64,000 bases of DNA from Vitellaria paradoxa (GCA_019916065.1 CM034243.1:31460147-31524146); one strand, 5' to 3'. Positions 33,101 through 44,050 are shown, counted from the stretch's first letter. Numbers and translations are program-made. Notes: generated by a model from the letters alone, not told the origin.

Positions 33101-34969
33101 TACAAAAAAAAAAAAAAAATTAGTTCGTTCGCATATTATAAGTAATTTATCTAAGGTTTAATAAAATAGTTACTATATAATTTTTGTTATGTTATACATT
33201 AATTTTATTATTTAAAATTTTTTATTATTATTTTTTTGAATTTTCTAAGTTAAAAACTGCTAAAAGTCACATATGGCTTGACATCTCGAAATTTTTCGGG
33301 TTGATGCAGCAATTGCGACTGTGACGTTGAACCATGATCCTCCCCCCGTAGCTTCCTCTGGAGTACATACCCAGACCCTATCCGTAGGATGAAATAGCCT
33401 TCACTTCCAGCACTCGTCTCCCCTTTGCCTAAAGATGAGTACATGGCAACACCCATCTTCCCCTCAAGTAGCCCAGCTGAGTATGCCCCCCTCCCCTCTC
33501 CGGTGCCTTTTTGCACATCATAGTCACCCTACGGAGCTCCTCCCCAAACATCAAACCTCATTAATAAAAATAATAAATAAAAAAGAATAAAAGTTGCGAA
33601 GACAGGATTTGGACCCATGACCTCAAGGTTATAAGCCTTGCGAACTACCAAGTTGCTCTACCCGCTGAAGAGAAAAACTGAAAACTAATTGAAATAAAAA
33701 AAAAAAGAATTGAATGTGCTCCTCTACCGTAAAGCCCATATATACAGATTTTTGGTAGCTACTCCTCCTCTTTAAAACCCTAACACCCTTATTGTTCTTC
33801 CCTTCCCACACCACATCGATCATCGTTGAGCCATATTGCAGAATCCTATGTCTTGTGCGGATTGCCTGGTCCAATTTCCCTGCAGATGCTCGTCAATGAA
33901 TGGGCTCATCTTCCCCTCCCAAAGACTCTGCTCTTTGAGGCTTTGTTTGAAACCCTTTTTGATCGTCGTCTTTTGTGAACTTCAAGGATGGATGAACCCA
34001 CTTTGCACTTCTCCCAAGAAACACCTTTGTCATTTTACTGATATGACATGACAGAATGTGAATAATAACTGTTTTACATGCCAAATTTTGATTACAGTTG
34101 AAAAATTGGGAATCTTGTGTTGTAGGTTCGATTTTCTGTTTTGGAGGATTGCTTGCCATTACCAGAGAAGGAGTTCAAAATGATCATCAAAGATAACTAC
34201 TATGCAAAAAATAAGTTTGATTGCCAACTGACCTCAAAACAGGTTTGATGATTTCTTCATGCTCTTAGCTTGTTGGACTGTTATTCATTCGTCTGTAAAT
34301 TATGGAATAATTTTGTATGTTCTTCATTAGGTGAAGGACTTGTGTAAGCTTTTCGTTGCTTCCAGTAGAGGCTCAAAGTATGCTGAGAGGTCAGGTAAAA
34401 ATCTTAGAGCAGAAACCCGCATAAGCTCCAAGTCTAAGAGGTTACACAGAAATCTTATAGCAGAAACCCATACGTACCTGGACCGGGAACAAATCAGGCA
34501 GAAGACTCAGGGTAATGATAGGCACTCTACGTTGGTTGTAGACCAATGTTACTACGACCGTCCTATTATGTATGAAAGAGAAACGTTTGCGTCTGCAGTA
34601 GTACCTGTGTCCCGACTTCCACCTTTACCTGCACTACCAGCTCTCTCTCCATCATATGCTTCTTATGGGAGAATCATGGAAATGGATGTTTACAGACAGG
34701 ACCCAATTGTTGAGCATCATGACCGTCAGCTTTTAAATTTGGTTCCAAGGCATCGGGACGAGATTATAAGCCGCGATTCCTACTTCTCATCCGTAGAACC
34801 TTTGTACCGTCGTGATCCTCTGCATTCTGCAGGCCTACTGCCTGAGCACAATTCTCCTCCAGGACTGAGGCCAGAGTACCGTCATCTTGCTGCCCTGCCA
34901 TCTGAGTACTCTCATCCTGCAGGACCACCATCTGAATATGGTTCTCTTCGATCCTTCTATCGATATTAG
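26738..34969 (+). CDS. DCD (Development and Cell Death) domain protein
   Basis: CDS is join(26738..27877, 34126..34242, 34331..34969), all phase-0 junctions, 631 aa. Residues 1-140 are seven 20-residue repeats (MVVKKGKGAVSGSISGPNRP type). Residues about 165-250 are strongly acidic and Glu-rich. A basic stretch SKKRRRTKK (about 266-274) is a likely nuclear signal. The DCD domain spans about 306-430: GMIFMCSSKTKQDCYRYKVF, FGLP at 325-328, LFLFDFD, then FPSQ joined across the intron to VRFSVLEDCLPLPEKEF, and the KQVKDLCKLF end. The C-terminus (430-631) is low-complexity, with PSEYSHPAGP-like repeats. DCD proteins are plant-specific and linked to stress, hormone and cell-death responses; the biochemical role is poorly known. 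The motif order across the splice joints strongly supports the gene model. It looks intact. Confidence 0.88.
28297..29778. repeat. ~1.5 kb long inverted repeat (foldback element) in the DCD intron
   Basis: The left arm begins CAGGTGATTTT (28297) and the right arm ends AAAATCACCTG (29778). Pairing continues inward: CAAGTGATAGGCC (28408) with GGCCTATCACTTG (29643), ATTGTATAGGTTACACCAAAC (about 28598) with GTTTGGTGTAGCCTATACAAT (about 29395), and GGACTATGATTTCA (about 28822) with TGAAATCATAGTCTA (about 29163). Each arm is about 600 bp with moderate divergence, and the centre holds a tandem pair. No coding capacity. Probably an old foldback-type DNA transposon. The intron RNA would fold into a long hairpin. 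Confidence 0.8.
28880..29080. repeat. ~101-bp tandem pair at the centre of the inverted repeat
   Basis: Two units share CTTGATTTTAATCACC / CTCGATTTTAATCACC, CGATATATCGGTTTGTAATG and end GGTAAGGGAACC / GATAAGGGAACC. The first is about 28880-28979 and the second 28980-29080. CGATATATCG is itself palindromic. Confidence 0.7.
29779..30640. other. Less AT-rich part of the DCD intron, unassigned
   Basis: Base composition changes sharply here from the flanking AT-rich DNA. On the minus strand it may be the downstream part of the DUF4283-like relic that follows, but no reading frame is long enough to say. No gene is called. Confidence 0.35.
30641..31140 (-). pseudogene. DUF4283-like (LINE ORF1-type) relic
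   Basis: Read on the minus strand, about 31045-30925 encodes VRILRLPIHLWVMEAFRNIG, DVCGVFITIDDMT with stops before and after. After a frameshift, 30905-30666 continues VKVKGDGRKIPTTVMIYLKD. This order (VRI-GLP-HLW, G-D-CG, VKG-R-P) is that of DUF4283 proteins, commonly ORF1 of plant LINE-type retroelements or their host relatives. Stops and frameshifts show it is dead. No reverse transcriptase part is recognised nearby. Confidence 0.5.
31141..33249. other. Remainder of the DCD intron, no gene
   Basis: 31141-32000 is mixed composition without a recognisable product. 32000-33250 is strongly AT-rich with a C-run (about 32091-32102), a (TA)n tract near 32590 and repeated 'ttatgaaaatataaatttctaatattcatta' segments (about 32842 and 33025) that suggest an old ~180-bp duplication. 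Confidence 0.45.
33250..33594 (-). other. Unassigned GC-richer segment next to a tRNA-like head
   Basis: An open frame of 88 codons (33516-33250, minus) has no recognisable domain. It lies directly downstream of the tRNA-Lys-like head on the same strand, so it could be the body of a SINE-like element. Weak. Confidence 0.25.
33595..33672 (-). mobile_element. tRNA-Lys-derived pseudo-tRNA / SINE head
   Basis: The minus strand reads GGGTAGAGC, an insertion, then CGCAAGGCTTATAACCTTGA and GGTCATGGGTCCAAATCCTGTC. This follows the plant tRNA-Lys (TAGAGCGCAAGGCTCTTAACC, TTGTGGTCGTGGGTTCGA) closely. The anticodon triplet is TAT instead of CTT, about twelve extra bases split the D arm, and the acceptor ends do not pair. 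Not a functional tRNA gene. Confidence 0.55.
34126..34242 (+). CDS. DCD gene, middle coding exon
   Basis: 39 codons, starting VRFSVLEDCLPLPEKEF and ending NKFDCQLTSKQ. The CLPLPE and NKFD phrases are hallmarks of the second half of the DCD domain. Flanked by TTGTAG and GTTTGATG. It is too short to appear as a separate open frame and is recognised only by the domain. Confidence 0.85.
34243..34330 (+). other. Small intron of the DCD gene (88 bp)
   Basis: The donor AACAG|GTTTGATG and acceptor TTCATTAG|GTG enclose an AT-rich 88 bp. Phase 0. Splicing joins LTSKQ to VKDLCKLF, the usual end of the DCD domain. Confidence 0.85.
34331..34969 (+). CDS. DCD gene, last coding exon
   Basis: 212 codons to the TAG at 34967. 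The first dozen residues finish the DCD domain. The rest is a variable tail rich in Arg, Tyr, Pro and Ser, with PLPALPALSPSYASYG and a run of about 11-residue PEY/SEY-HPAG-type repeats near the end. Such tails are common in DCD proteins and differ between paralogues. The first codon is GTG because it is an internal exon. Confidence 0.88.
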   Translation: MKDLCKLFVASSRGSKYAERSGKNLRAETRISSKSKRLHRNLIAETHTYLDREQIRQKTQGNDRHSTLVVDQCYYDRPIMYERETFASAVVPVSRLPPLPALPALSPSYASYGRIMEMDVYRQDPIVEHHDRQLLNLVPRHRDEIISRDSYFSSVEPLYRRDPLHSAGLLPEHNSPPGLRPEYRHLAALPSEYSHPAGPPSEYGSLRSFYRY

Positions 34970-35400
34970 AATTCAGCACCAGAGAATCAGAAAATCATCC
35001 GAGGCAGTTTCTTGTGCTTCTCTCACTTGACGAGCTTTATGTTAAGCCTTTTCGGGTAATTGTCGATTTGGTTTGATTTTAGCATGATAGCAGACTAGTT
35101 TATTATTATTATTATTGTTGTTGTTGTTGTTATTATTATTATTATTTTCAGTTAATCAGATGTTAGGATTAGATACATGGTACAGAATTAGCTGGGACTT
35201 TAGCGTAATATATCTTTGGAATGGACTCGTGCTTGAGCCTCTGTACCGGTACCTCAGAGAACTTCTCTATGGAAATAATGAGACTCTTATCTTTTGGCCC
35301 CTGTTGCATCCTCTGTTCGAATTTCCGCATAGTACCTGTGCATCTTTTAGATTGTGTCTGGTATTGTGGATTTATTGAGATAAAAGGAAATGGAAGGGGA
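34970..35400 (+). other. Probable 3' UTR of the DCD gene
   Basis: Non-coding sequence follows the stop, with a (TTA)n(TTG)n(TTA)n microsatellite at 35100-35146. I see no clear AATAAA before the sequence turns AT-rich, so the 3' end cannot be placed. Confidence 0.4.
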
Positions 35401-38119
35401 TTCAAAAGTACGTATCTTGTTTGGTTGTGGTGAAATATGAAGAGAAAAAGTATGAAATTTGAGAAATTAAAATTTTGAATTAAAAAAAACTAATTGAATT
35501 TGACACATGCCTCTCACTCTCTCTCTCTCTTGGAACTTTTACCAAATAAAAACATGTATTCGGGATTTTATGTTTCGTTTTGGTTTCCTTTCACTTTTCT
35601 TTTCCCAATTTGAAATATAATGTCGTTTTGTTCTATTTGCATGATCAAGAGGAAAAATGCAAGGTTCATATACATTAAAAATGCTTAATTTTCGGAAGCT
35701 TGCTTATGTGAGTTCTTGAACCGTTGTGAATCAAGTGTTATTTATTTATTTATTATCTTAAATCCTATCTATTTACTGGTCGAACAATGCAAAATTACTA
35801 AATTAGATACATGTAATGTACATCAAAAATTAGAAAACTTCACATGGAGATTTTCCCGTGAACTCTTGTAACAGTTTGCTGGATCCTACAGTAAATTCCC
35901 ACTTGTGCATGTCTTGCAAGGAATTCGTAATTCAGACGCGAGGAGTTTCTCTTATTGTGAAGAAGTCGTCCTTTTTGGTCATATGTTGGAGAAATTCTTA
36001 GGATGATGCTGCAGTTTGCTTAAATTAAAGCTGCAATCGTTAAACAACATTCAAAACGATGATAATTACCAAAAAAAAAAAAATTCAAAACAATGGGCTC
36101 GTCCTGTTCTGTTTGTTTGAGAAGTACACCGAAAATCTGGGGGGGCCTTCGCCAAATTTTACCCAAAAGGGAACCCAAGAAATTCGTGAAATCCTTTCTA
36201 TTGATTTGGTTAAGCTCTGGTGTTTTTCCCCGATTACCCTTTTTAACTAAAACTTTTATTTATGCTAACAGACTATTTGGAGTGTCAAATTTTGGTCTCA
36301 AAAAAATATAAAGGGGTTATTTGGCTCACTAAAATCTATCAAAATTATAAAAAATTTGTAAACTTCTTTTAACTTTCTTCAATCAAATTTTGTCATATGT
36401 CACTTTTATACAAATTTTTTAAATTTTTTGTCATTCAAATACCACCAAAGTAGCTAAATTTTAGATTGTTGGGTGTTATGTGTTCTCCGAAAAGTGTAAA
36501 AAAATTTAGGAAAAAAAAGGCAAAAAGTTGGTGAGAGTTGGTGAAAGTTGAAAAAGTTAAAGATTTTTTATGTGGAAAAAGTTTGAGAAAATAAAAAAAA
36601 GTTAGAAAAAATTAAAATTTTTTTGTCAAATTTGATACTACAAAGTTGAAACACACACTAATATATATAGGGAGACCACCGCTTTATGAAACCATGTTAA
36701 TAAATTAAATTTGACAAATCTCTAAACTTCCCTTAATTTTTTTTCCCCTAACATCAATTGATTTTCCAATTAATTTTCTATTTCAACTTATCAGAGATAT
36801 AAAAAGAAAATATAAGGTGGAGAATTTGCAAATATAAAAAAAAAAATGAACGGATAAATGCTAAATACATTGTAATTTTAATGTTTTAAGCTCTGTTTTT
36901 ATTTTTTTTAAATAAATAGCACTTTTTTAGTGTAGAGAATTAAAAGTGTAGTGTATTTAATAGTGTATATAATATTTTTCTTAGAAAATTACGACACTTC
37001 TTTTTGAAATAAGAAATCTGTATAAAAATTTAGTATGTGGCAATTTTCTAGTAAAGTATAAATAAGAGAGGGCTAGAGATAAAATGCCATTAATGCTACA
37101 GTCAGAAAGTCGGCAGCTTTTCGAAGTGAGAATTGTATTGGAAGTTTCAGTTTTGCCTGAACATTTTTCTGCATTTAAAGTGCCTTTTAGTATGCTTATT
37201 TTAAATTTATTTTTTGTTTTTATTTTTTAAAAATAAAAATAATTCAAAATTTGTAATTTTAAAATCTATTTTAGAAAAATGAAAATGAGTTTATACATAA
37301 AATACAAAATGACAAAAAATCGTTTTAAAATAAGAAAAATCTCAAAATACGAAAAACAGAAAATGTCAAACTAAATGTATTTTTTATTTTATTTATTTTT
37401 AGATTTTTAAAACATAAAATACATAAAATAAAAAATAAAATTAGCACTAAATAATTTTTATTAATTTTGATATAAAATCTAAATTTTTTTATAAAAATAC
37501 AAATAAAATAATATGTAAACACATACAATATAAATGTTTTAAGTATCCATATTCGGCCGCTTTGATGGGTTCAATCCTATGCTTGAACCGGCTAATTAAA
37601 AAAGGGGAAAATAATAAGAAAATTAGTGGAAGATTTTATTTTATTTTTTAATTATTTCATTTCATAAGTTTGAAACATACTTTTGGGTCTTGCTTGTTCA
37701 CGGGATAAAAGTGAGGGATAGGGATTGCATGCCCCCGGCACCCAATTATGCCTTGTTTGTTTATTTGTGCAACATCTATGTCTCTGAATTTATTTATTTT
37801 TATCAAAATTTAGATGTTTAAGATTACCTTTTATCAAATTATATTCTTAATCCATATTACATTCCACCAACCAAACGCCACAAAAACGATCTCTCACAAA
37901 AAATTAACTTTTATGTTATATCCAATCTCTTCTATTCTAGTATTTCATCCCTTATTGTTCCATCTCCTAATCAAACATAACTTTGAAATAAGATGCACAA
38001 ACACCTGCACTACTTGAAAACCAAACGAATCTGCCCTGAAGATTTGGTTTTATTAGGGACTCGATTTGGTTCTGATCTCAAAAATATCAATTCAATTTGT
38101 ATTGATTCAGTTCTGAATT
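35401..38119. other. AT-rich intergenic sequence
   Basis: No gene is seen. It contains a (CT)n run near 35515-35531, MITE-like pieces (for example TTATTTGGCTCAC near 36317) and long A/T runs. Small open frames at 36059-36311 and 37325-37528 have no recognisable content. Confidence 0.5.
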
Positions 38120-38684
38120 TGTTGAAATAAAAATAAAAGATAAAAAATAGAATTCGGAGAGAAAATATAAAGTCTAAATCTTGTGATATATAAAAGTAAA
38201 GAAGAGACCTTTAAATAGGCTAACAATAAAAGATATATATAGTAATTATCTACATACCCAAATAAACTTAATTATTTACTAAAAAGTAAGATATAAAGTA
38301 TTCTAGTATAGGTGATATATATAAATAATATCTTATATCTAATATAAAATATTCTAACATACTCTCTCAAACTAAAGATAGTAAACTAATTTGAGTTTGA
38401 AAACAAAAGCATTCTAAAAACAGCTGAACCGAATAGTAGAAAAAGTCGTGAATGCAAATCTGAAGTTGTATAGCCGTTAACGGGACGAAGATTTGACGGT
38501 GAGTTTCTGAAGAAAATTTCGCTACCACTGATATGACTATTTTTCAGATTGAAGATTGAAAAATAGCTAAACGGAATATATAATGTGCGAAGATAGATAA
38601 GAAGGATAAAACTAAAAAATGTCAAAAGAAAACAGCAATACCTTATCATTCTAAATATAAAAACGTACTAAGAATATTCCAACA
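38120..38684 (-). mobile_element. Probable truncated copia-type LTR remnant
   Basis: 38120-38359 starts TGTTGAAATA and ends ATTCTAACA, as an LTR would. It is followed by TACTCTCTCAAACT, whose complement AGTTTGAGAGAGTA looks like a polypurine tract, so the element lies on the minus strand. The segment ends AGAATATTCCAACA, like the LTR end, and GAATT flanks both sides (38115-38119 and 38685-38689). Most of the interior and the second LTR are missing. Confidence 0.45.
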
Positions 38685-38689
38685 GAATT

Positions 38690-39600
38690 AATTTATCTCA
38701 ATACTCGAACCTAAACAAATCAATCCAATCTTTTATTTACTTTTTTTTTTTTTACACAATGTATCATTATACTACCAACCTTAACCGAGGCCAGAAAATG
38801 GGGTAAACTCAATTCAATTTCATTCGTTGATTGGTCGGGTTATGGTGTCCTCCAATTTGGAGTCAAGATTTGGACATGTTGGTTATATTTTGGTAGTTGA
38901 ACATTAAAAAATAAAAAAAAAAGAAATTAATTGTGTTTGAGTAGCCAAATGTGGCAGTGATTTTAGGGCATATCATGTAATGAAGAGTCCTTTGTACTTC
39001 GGTCCACAAAAGAAAAGAAAAGAAAAGAAAGGAAAAGGGAGAAAAGAAGGGCCTAAATGAGGATCCACATAAAGTGGTTGTGGTTTAGCAGAGAAGACTC
39101 TAGATATTATATATGCCATTTTTGCTTGCTTGAGCCCTTTTTTATCTCTCTCTCTCTCTCTCACAGTGATTGCGTAAAGTTACGATAAAGAATCTCCGAT
39201 TTTTATTTTTATTTTTATTTTTTTGAATTATCTCATGCATGCCGACCTCAGTACGCACTCATTGCTCCAAACCATTTAGATTTTTTTTTTTTTGAGTCAT
39301 AATTGTTGTGTTTTTATTCAAATTATGAAGGGAACCAATATTGGCACAGCTGAATTTTCAAGCATGTTTCAGTTCTCATCATCATATACAATTTACATGA
39401 TTTGGATGATGTTCGCCTTTATATCCACACACACACACACACTTTATAGGAGGTGGGGTGGCTTAAACCGAGAGAAGTTAATACAAATCTAAACAATATT
39501 TCAAATAATCTTTATTTCATGGGAGGTAATTTGGCTGTGATGTTCAGATCTGGAGACTGATATCATTTTTAATGTCAGCTGTTGAATAGTATTGTTTGGG
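38690..39600. other. AT-rich intergenic sequence
   Basis: No gene is seen. A (TC)n run lies at 39148-39162 and an (AC)n run at 39428-39442. A 66-codon open frame at 39292-39492 is without known content. Confidence 0.5.
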
Positions 39601-39605
39601 CTGTT

Positions 39606-40467
39606 TGAAAAATTCCAAACCCACACAATCACACACACAGTGAAAGTAATCACACAAGAGAATAACGAGGAAACCCTATCACAGGGAGAAAAACCTCTAT
39701 TTACAATCCCACTATCAACGGGTTACAAGACTCTACTCAGACTCTCTACGAATCACTCGCACGAATCCTTTCGTCACTCTTGCTCGAATCACTCGATAAA
39801 CCCTACAAGTAGGCTTTCTGCCTCACACAGAAAGTGAAAAGAAAATACAAGATGAATTTAGAGAAAGAACATGAAAGCTCTTCAATACTCAAAGACTCTT
39901 TCTCTAGGTCCCTATAATATGTTCTCCCACCTCTTTACAATAACAGAGTTGGTTTCACATATATATAGGATTACAAAGTTGCCCTAGTTTGGCAAAATAG
40001 GAAATTGAATCCGAACAAAATATTCATAGCTCGATCCCTCGCACTCCCATCCTCCAGCCTGCGACCTGCACTGGAATTTTTGCGCTTTAAGAAATAACAC
40101 TGGCGCACCCTCGCGCTCCCATCCTCCAGCCTGCGGACCTCACTGGAATTTTTGAGACTCCTTGGCGCACCCGCGCGCTCCCTTCGGGCTGCCTGCGTGC
40201 TTGGGGCGCACCCGCGCGCTCCCCGCGCCGTGCCTGCGAGGTACACTGGAATTCCATTCATATTCCAGAAGGCTGCGTCCGAATTCCATTAGGTTTTGTA
40301 ATCCTTCACACCAATTAGAATTCTTCAAAATCTTGGTCAACTTGATTCATTTTATCTCCTTAATTGTTTAGAATTCTTCAAATCTTCAATTTGCATCACT
40401 TTAGGAAACTTGAATAGCATTCCTAATTTAACTAAGATTTTGATTGGATTTGCCACAAGACTTTACA
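39606..40467 (-). repeat. 3' LTR of the gag-only element
   Basis: It begins (minus strand) TGTAAAGTCTTGTGGCAAAT and ends GGAATTTTTCA. It aligns end to end with 43698-44558 and lies next to the polypurine tract. Open frames inside it (for example 40261-39971) arise from its GC-rich repeats and are not genes. Confidence 0.92.
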
Positions 40468-40478
40468 ATCTCCCCCTT
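40468..40478 (-). other. Polypurine tract of the gag-only element
   Basis: The minus strand reads AAGGGGGAGAT directly before the 3' LTR. Position and composition are typical. Confidence 0.8.
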
Positions 40479-41503
40479 GGAAATTCCATATCAAAACTTA
40501 AGTTAAATTTTAGATTCTGCTCAAATTCTGCACGTACTGAACACACACATCAAGGCACCATGTGGAATAATATAGAAATGATCAATGATATCATTACCAA
40601 AGCACATTATACATACATGACACGACCTCTTCTAAGTGTGACATCAGAATAATGTGAGGGAGGATCTCCTGCGCCCTGCCAACGAGGCTCTCAGGAAAAT
40701 ACGTGTAAGTGCAGATTTGGACACAGACAATCAAAACTAAAAAGAGACAGTAGAAGAATTCACTAAAAAATGTCAAAAAAACTTTTAATTCCACTATACC
40801 AATACATGTACATCAATCTCTCACCCTTCATAAATTCAAAGATTCACATTTTGTTTTTCCAAGAAAATTGTCAATTCTGTGTCGAGAGGTGAAATAAGTC
40901 ATAAAATTGAACAAATGCTTGTGCACGTGTGAGTTTTTTACTATAATATACATATAGGCTCCCCCTCAAACAAATCATAGACTCAAAAAGTTAAATTTGG
41001 TGTACCAAATGAATTGAGAGCCAACCTTCCTTTTTTTTTTTTTTTTTTTAAACACTTGGCGGCTTTCACACGCTTATGGGCAGGTAGCTATTCCTTAACA
41101 ATCAACGAGTCATTAAGGGGCTTCTCACTGGTCCCACCGGTAGCCCTTTCCAAGTTTGTTTGTTTGTTTGTTTTTTTTTTTTTTTTTTTTATATATATAT
41201 GATGCATAACTTTGATATGCACATATCAGGCTCCACAACATTTTTTAAACACATCAAACAATAACCCTTGATTCGTGGAAAAGAAGAGAAAGAGATATAT
41301 GCATGTACAGTCAAGTGTAATAGGAAGCACTTCAAAATTATGACAAAAATCACCTAAACACTTCGTATCAATTTACAAGGAATGCGAAAATTATGAACTC
41401 ATTGAAATCGATGAATTTGGAAGATTTAATGTACAGGTAACAGTATAGAAGTCATAAAATATTTTCAACTTAATCAATGAACTTCTAACTTATCTTTTAG
41501 ATT
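40479..41503 (-). other. Non-coding remnant between gag and 3' LTR
   Basis: About 1 kb where an autonomous copia element would carry protease to RNase H. No motif of any of these is visible on either strand. It has long T runs (41028-41049 and 41167-41190) and short unrelated patches. This suggests pol was lost by replacement or deletion rather than by point mutation. Confidence 0.65.
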
Positions 41504-43641
41504 TCAATGGTGTGTACAAATGCCTACAGATTTTCTTAGAGACTCAAAGCGAAGGGCATTTTGTGAAACAAAACAATTTAAATCTGACTTTCTAACCCAA
41601 ATAGCTCTAGTTTTAATACCAGTTGTCTTAACAGGTTTTTCCTCACGTTTTTGACTTTTATGAAAATTCTTTTTCTCAACAAATTTGAAATTTGTACCTC
41701 TTCGAAATATTGGACTGTTTTGTTTTTGAAAAGAACGTGAGTTTTTGTAACAGTCTTCTGAAAATTTTGAAAACACTTGAAATTTATTCTTCACAGGGAC
41801 TCTAGGCTCCGGGTTTTTTGAAAAATTTTTAACATGGTTTAAAGGAAGACCATAGAGTTTGTGACAGTTTGGGCGTATATGACCTTTGATTCCACAATGG
41901 TGACAAACAGGTACAAGGGATTGGGATCTAGCAAAATGCGTACCTTTCACTATGTGAGAAGGATACTGATAGTGTTTATTCTTTTCAAAACTCTTCTTTG
42001 GTGGTGCAGCAGACTTAGGGAAGGTCTTGGGATTGGCTGCAGGTTTTGAAACAACCTTTACTACTACTGAAGGTGCTGATGATGATGAAACAACTGTACT
42101 TTTCCCTCCAGTGTAGCCTAAGCCTGCTTTGTCTCCATGTGTTCGTTGTTGGCTCCAAATTTCTTCTAGCTTTTGAGAACTATAGTTCATTCTTTCAATT
42201 ATCTTCTCATCACTCTTGATCTTCTCTTTCAGTTTACTGACCTCATCCTGAAGTTCTTCAACAACTTTCTCCAATTCATCAATCTTTTTATTTTTTTCTT
42301 CAAGTTTTTCTTTGAACTTTTCTGCACTATGAGACTGAGAAGTTTTGTCAGATTCCAAAATAGATATTTTACCTGTGAGTTTTTCATTCTCTGCTTCAAG
42401 GAATCTCGTTCACTTCGGAGTTTACTGTTGCGGGTATGTTGGGCTTGTCTTTGTTTCTTTACCTTACTGTATTCGACAATGAGAGCATCATAGGCCACTT
42501 GCAAGTCATTATTGAATTCATCCTCAGAGTCATCATCTTCATGATTAGATATATCGGTGTCGCTTTGAGATCCAGATGGAGTTCCTGCAGACGAAGAGTG
42601 AGACGCCATAAAAGCAACAAAATTACCTTCATCGTTTGAGGATACTGCTGAAGATGATTCATCTGAACTGGATTCATCATCTAATGTAGCATTCATGACT
42701 TTGACTTGTTTCTTTTTCATCTTTTTGTTTGCACAGTCTTGAGCAAAGTGTCCATATCCATGACACTCAAAACACTTGATCTTGTTCTTCTTGTTTTCTT
42801 CCCCAGATTCAATCTTCTTGATCTTCTTTCCTTTTTCTTGAGATTGTGACTCATTCTTGTTATTCTTATTAAATAAACCCTTCTTCCTCATATATCTTAC
42901 GAATCTTTTAGCCACAAGCGCCATTTCTTTATCCGACTCCTCTTCATCACTTTCTTCTTCCACTGTCTTTAGAGCAATACCTTTTGACGCTTTGCGAGGT
43001 TTCACCATATTTGCTTCAAACGTTTGCAAGGATCCCACAAGGTCTTCTATTCTCATGGAGTTCACATCTCTGACTTCTTCTATTGCTGTAACTTTAGAAT
43101 CAAACACTCGTGGAAGAGAACGTAAAATTTTACGTACCACTTTGTATTCTGGAATAGGTTCTCCAAGGTTGTGGCATGAATTAACAATATGACTGAGCCG
43201 GATGTAAAAGTCATCAAACCTTTCATCTTCATTCATCCTTATTCCCTCAAACTCAGAAGTGAGTTTTTGAAGCTTGCTGGTTTTGACTTGTTCGTTCCCT
43301 TCGTGTGTACTTTGCAGAATTAACCATGCTTTTCGGGCACTCGTACAACTGGAGATGCGGCAGAATTCATTAGGGCAAACTGCAGAAAATATGGCACTCA
43401 AGGCTTTGAAGTTCCACTCCGAACTCTCTTGCTCAGCTTTAGTCCACGTTTGAATTGACTTTTGTTCGATTTTTCCATCAACATCATGAGTCGGTTCATC
43501 CCATCCTTGAACTATTGACATCCAGACTTTGTAATTCATTCCTAAAAGGAAAGCTTGCATTCGTACCTTCCAGTATGAATAATTTGAACCGTCAAACCAA
43601 GGGGGTCTGGTGCTTGAGCCTCCTTCACGTGGTGGATCCAT
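41504..43641 (-). pseudogene. Copia-type gag, split by one frameshift
   Basis: The frame from the ATG at 43641 reads MDPPREGGSSTRPPWFDG, a UBN2-type gag domain (about residues 10-215, with NYSYWKVRMQAFL), a charged region and the zinc knuckle CFECHGYGHFAQDC (about 287-300). Near 42400-42390 a one-base shift moves the coding sense to another frame, which continues ENEKLTGK and ESDKTSQSHS through a coiled coil, a second zinc-knuckle-like CHHCGIKGHIRPNC and AIWVRKSDLNCF, stopping at 41504. The AIWVxKSDL phrase normally lies just before the copia protease, so coding sense ends exactly where pol should begin. The un-shifted length would be about 710 aa. Gag forms the virus-like particle; this copy probably gives only the first part. 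Confidence 0.88.
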
Positions 43642-43683
43642 TGGTTTGGATGAAGATCTTCACTCAAGAACTTAGAGTGACCC

Positions 43684-43695
43684 GCTCTGATACCA
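43684..43695 (-). other. Primer binding site, initiator tRNA-Met type
   Basis: The minus strand reads TGGTATCAGAGC two bases after the 5' LTR. This is the complement of the 3' end of plant initiator tRNA-Met (GCTCTGATACCA), the usual copia primer. It fixes 43698-44558 as the 5' LTR. Confidence 0.9.
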
Positions 43696-44050
43696 ATTGA
43701 AAATTCCAAACCCACACAATCACACACACAGTGAAAGTAATCACACAAGAGAATAACGAGGAAACCCTATCACAGGGAGAAAAACCTCTATTTACAATCC
43801 CACTATCAACGGGTTACAAGACTCTACTCAGACTCTCTACGAATCACTCGCACGAATCATTTCGTCACTCTTGCTCGAATCACTCGATAAACCCTACAAG
43901 TAGGCTTTCTGCCTCACACAGAAAGTGAAAAGAAAATACAAGATGAATTTAGAGAAAGAACATGAAAGCTCTTCAATACTCAAAGACTCTTTCTCTAGGT
44001 CCCTATAATATGTTCTCCCACCTCTTTACAATAACAGAGTTGGTTTCACA

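Larger units (their letters stand above)
27878..34125 (+). other. Large intron of the DCD gene (6,248 bp, phase 0)
   Basis: The donor is CTCAG|GTTAGT and the acceptor TTGTGTTGTAG|GTT. It splits the DCD domain between FPSQ and VRFSVL, and joining the exons restores the domain's known order. It contains a ~1.5 kb inverted repeat, a DUF4283-like relic, a tRNA-Lys-like relic and long AT-rich tracts. The intron therefore grew by insertion. Confidence 0.85.

Noticed and set aside
34764..34979. Antisense frame over the last DCD exon
   Set aside because: Shadow of the supported coding exon.
39971..40371. Open frames in the LTR, repeated at 44062-44462
   Set aside because: They are identical in both LTRs and come from the GC-rich U3 repeats on either strand.
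41504..42358. 284-codon frame as a separate gene
   Set aside because: It is the continuation of gag after a one-base shift, inside the LTR element.
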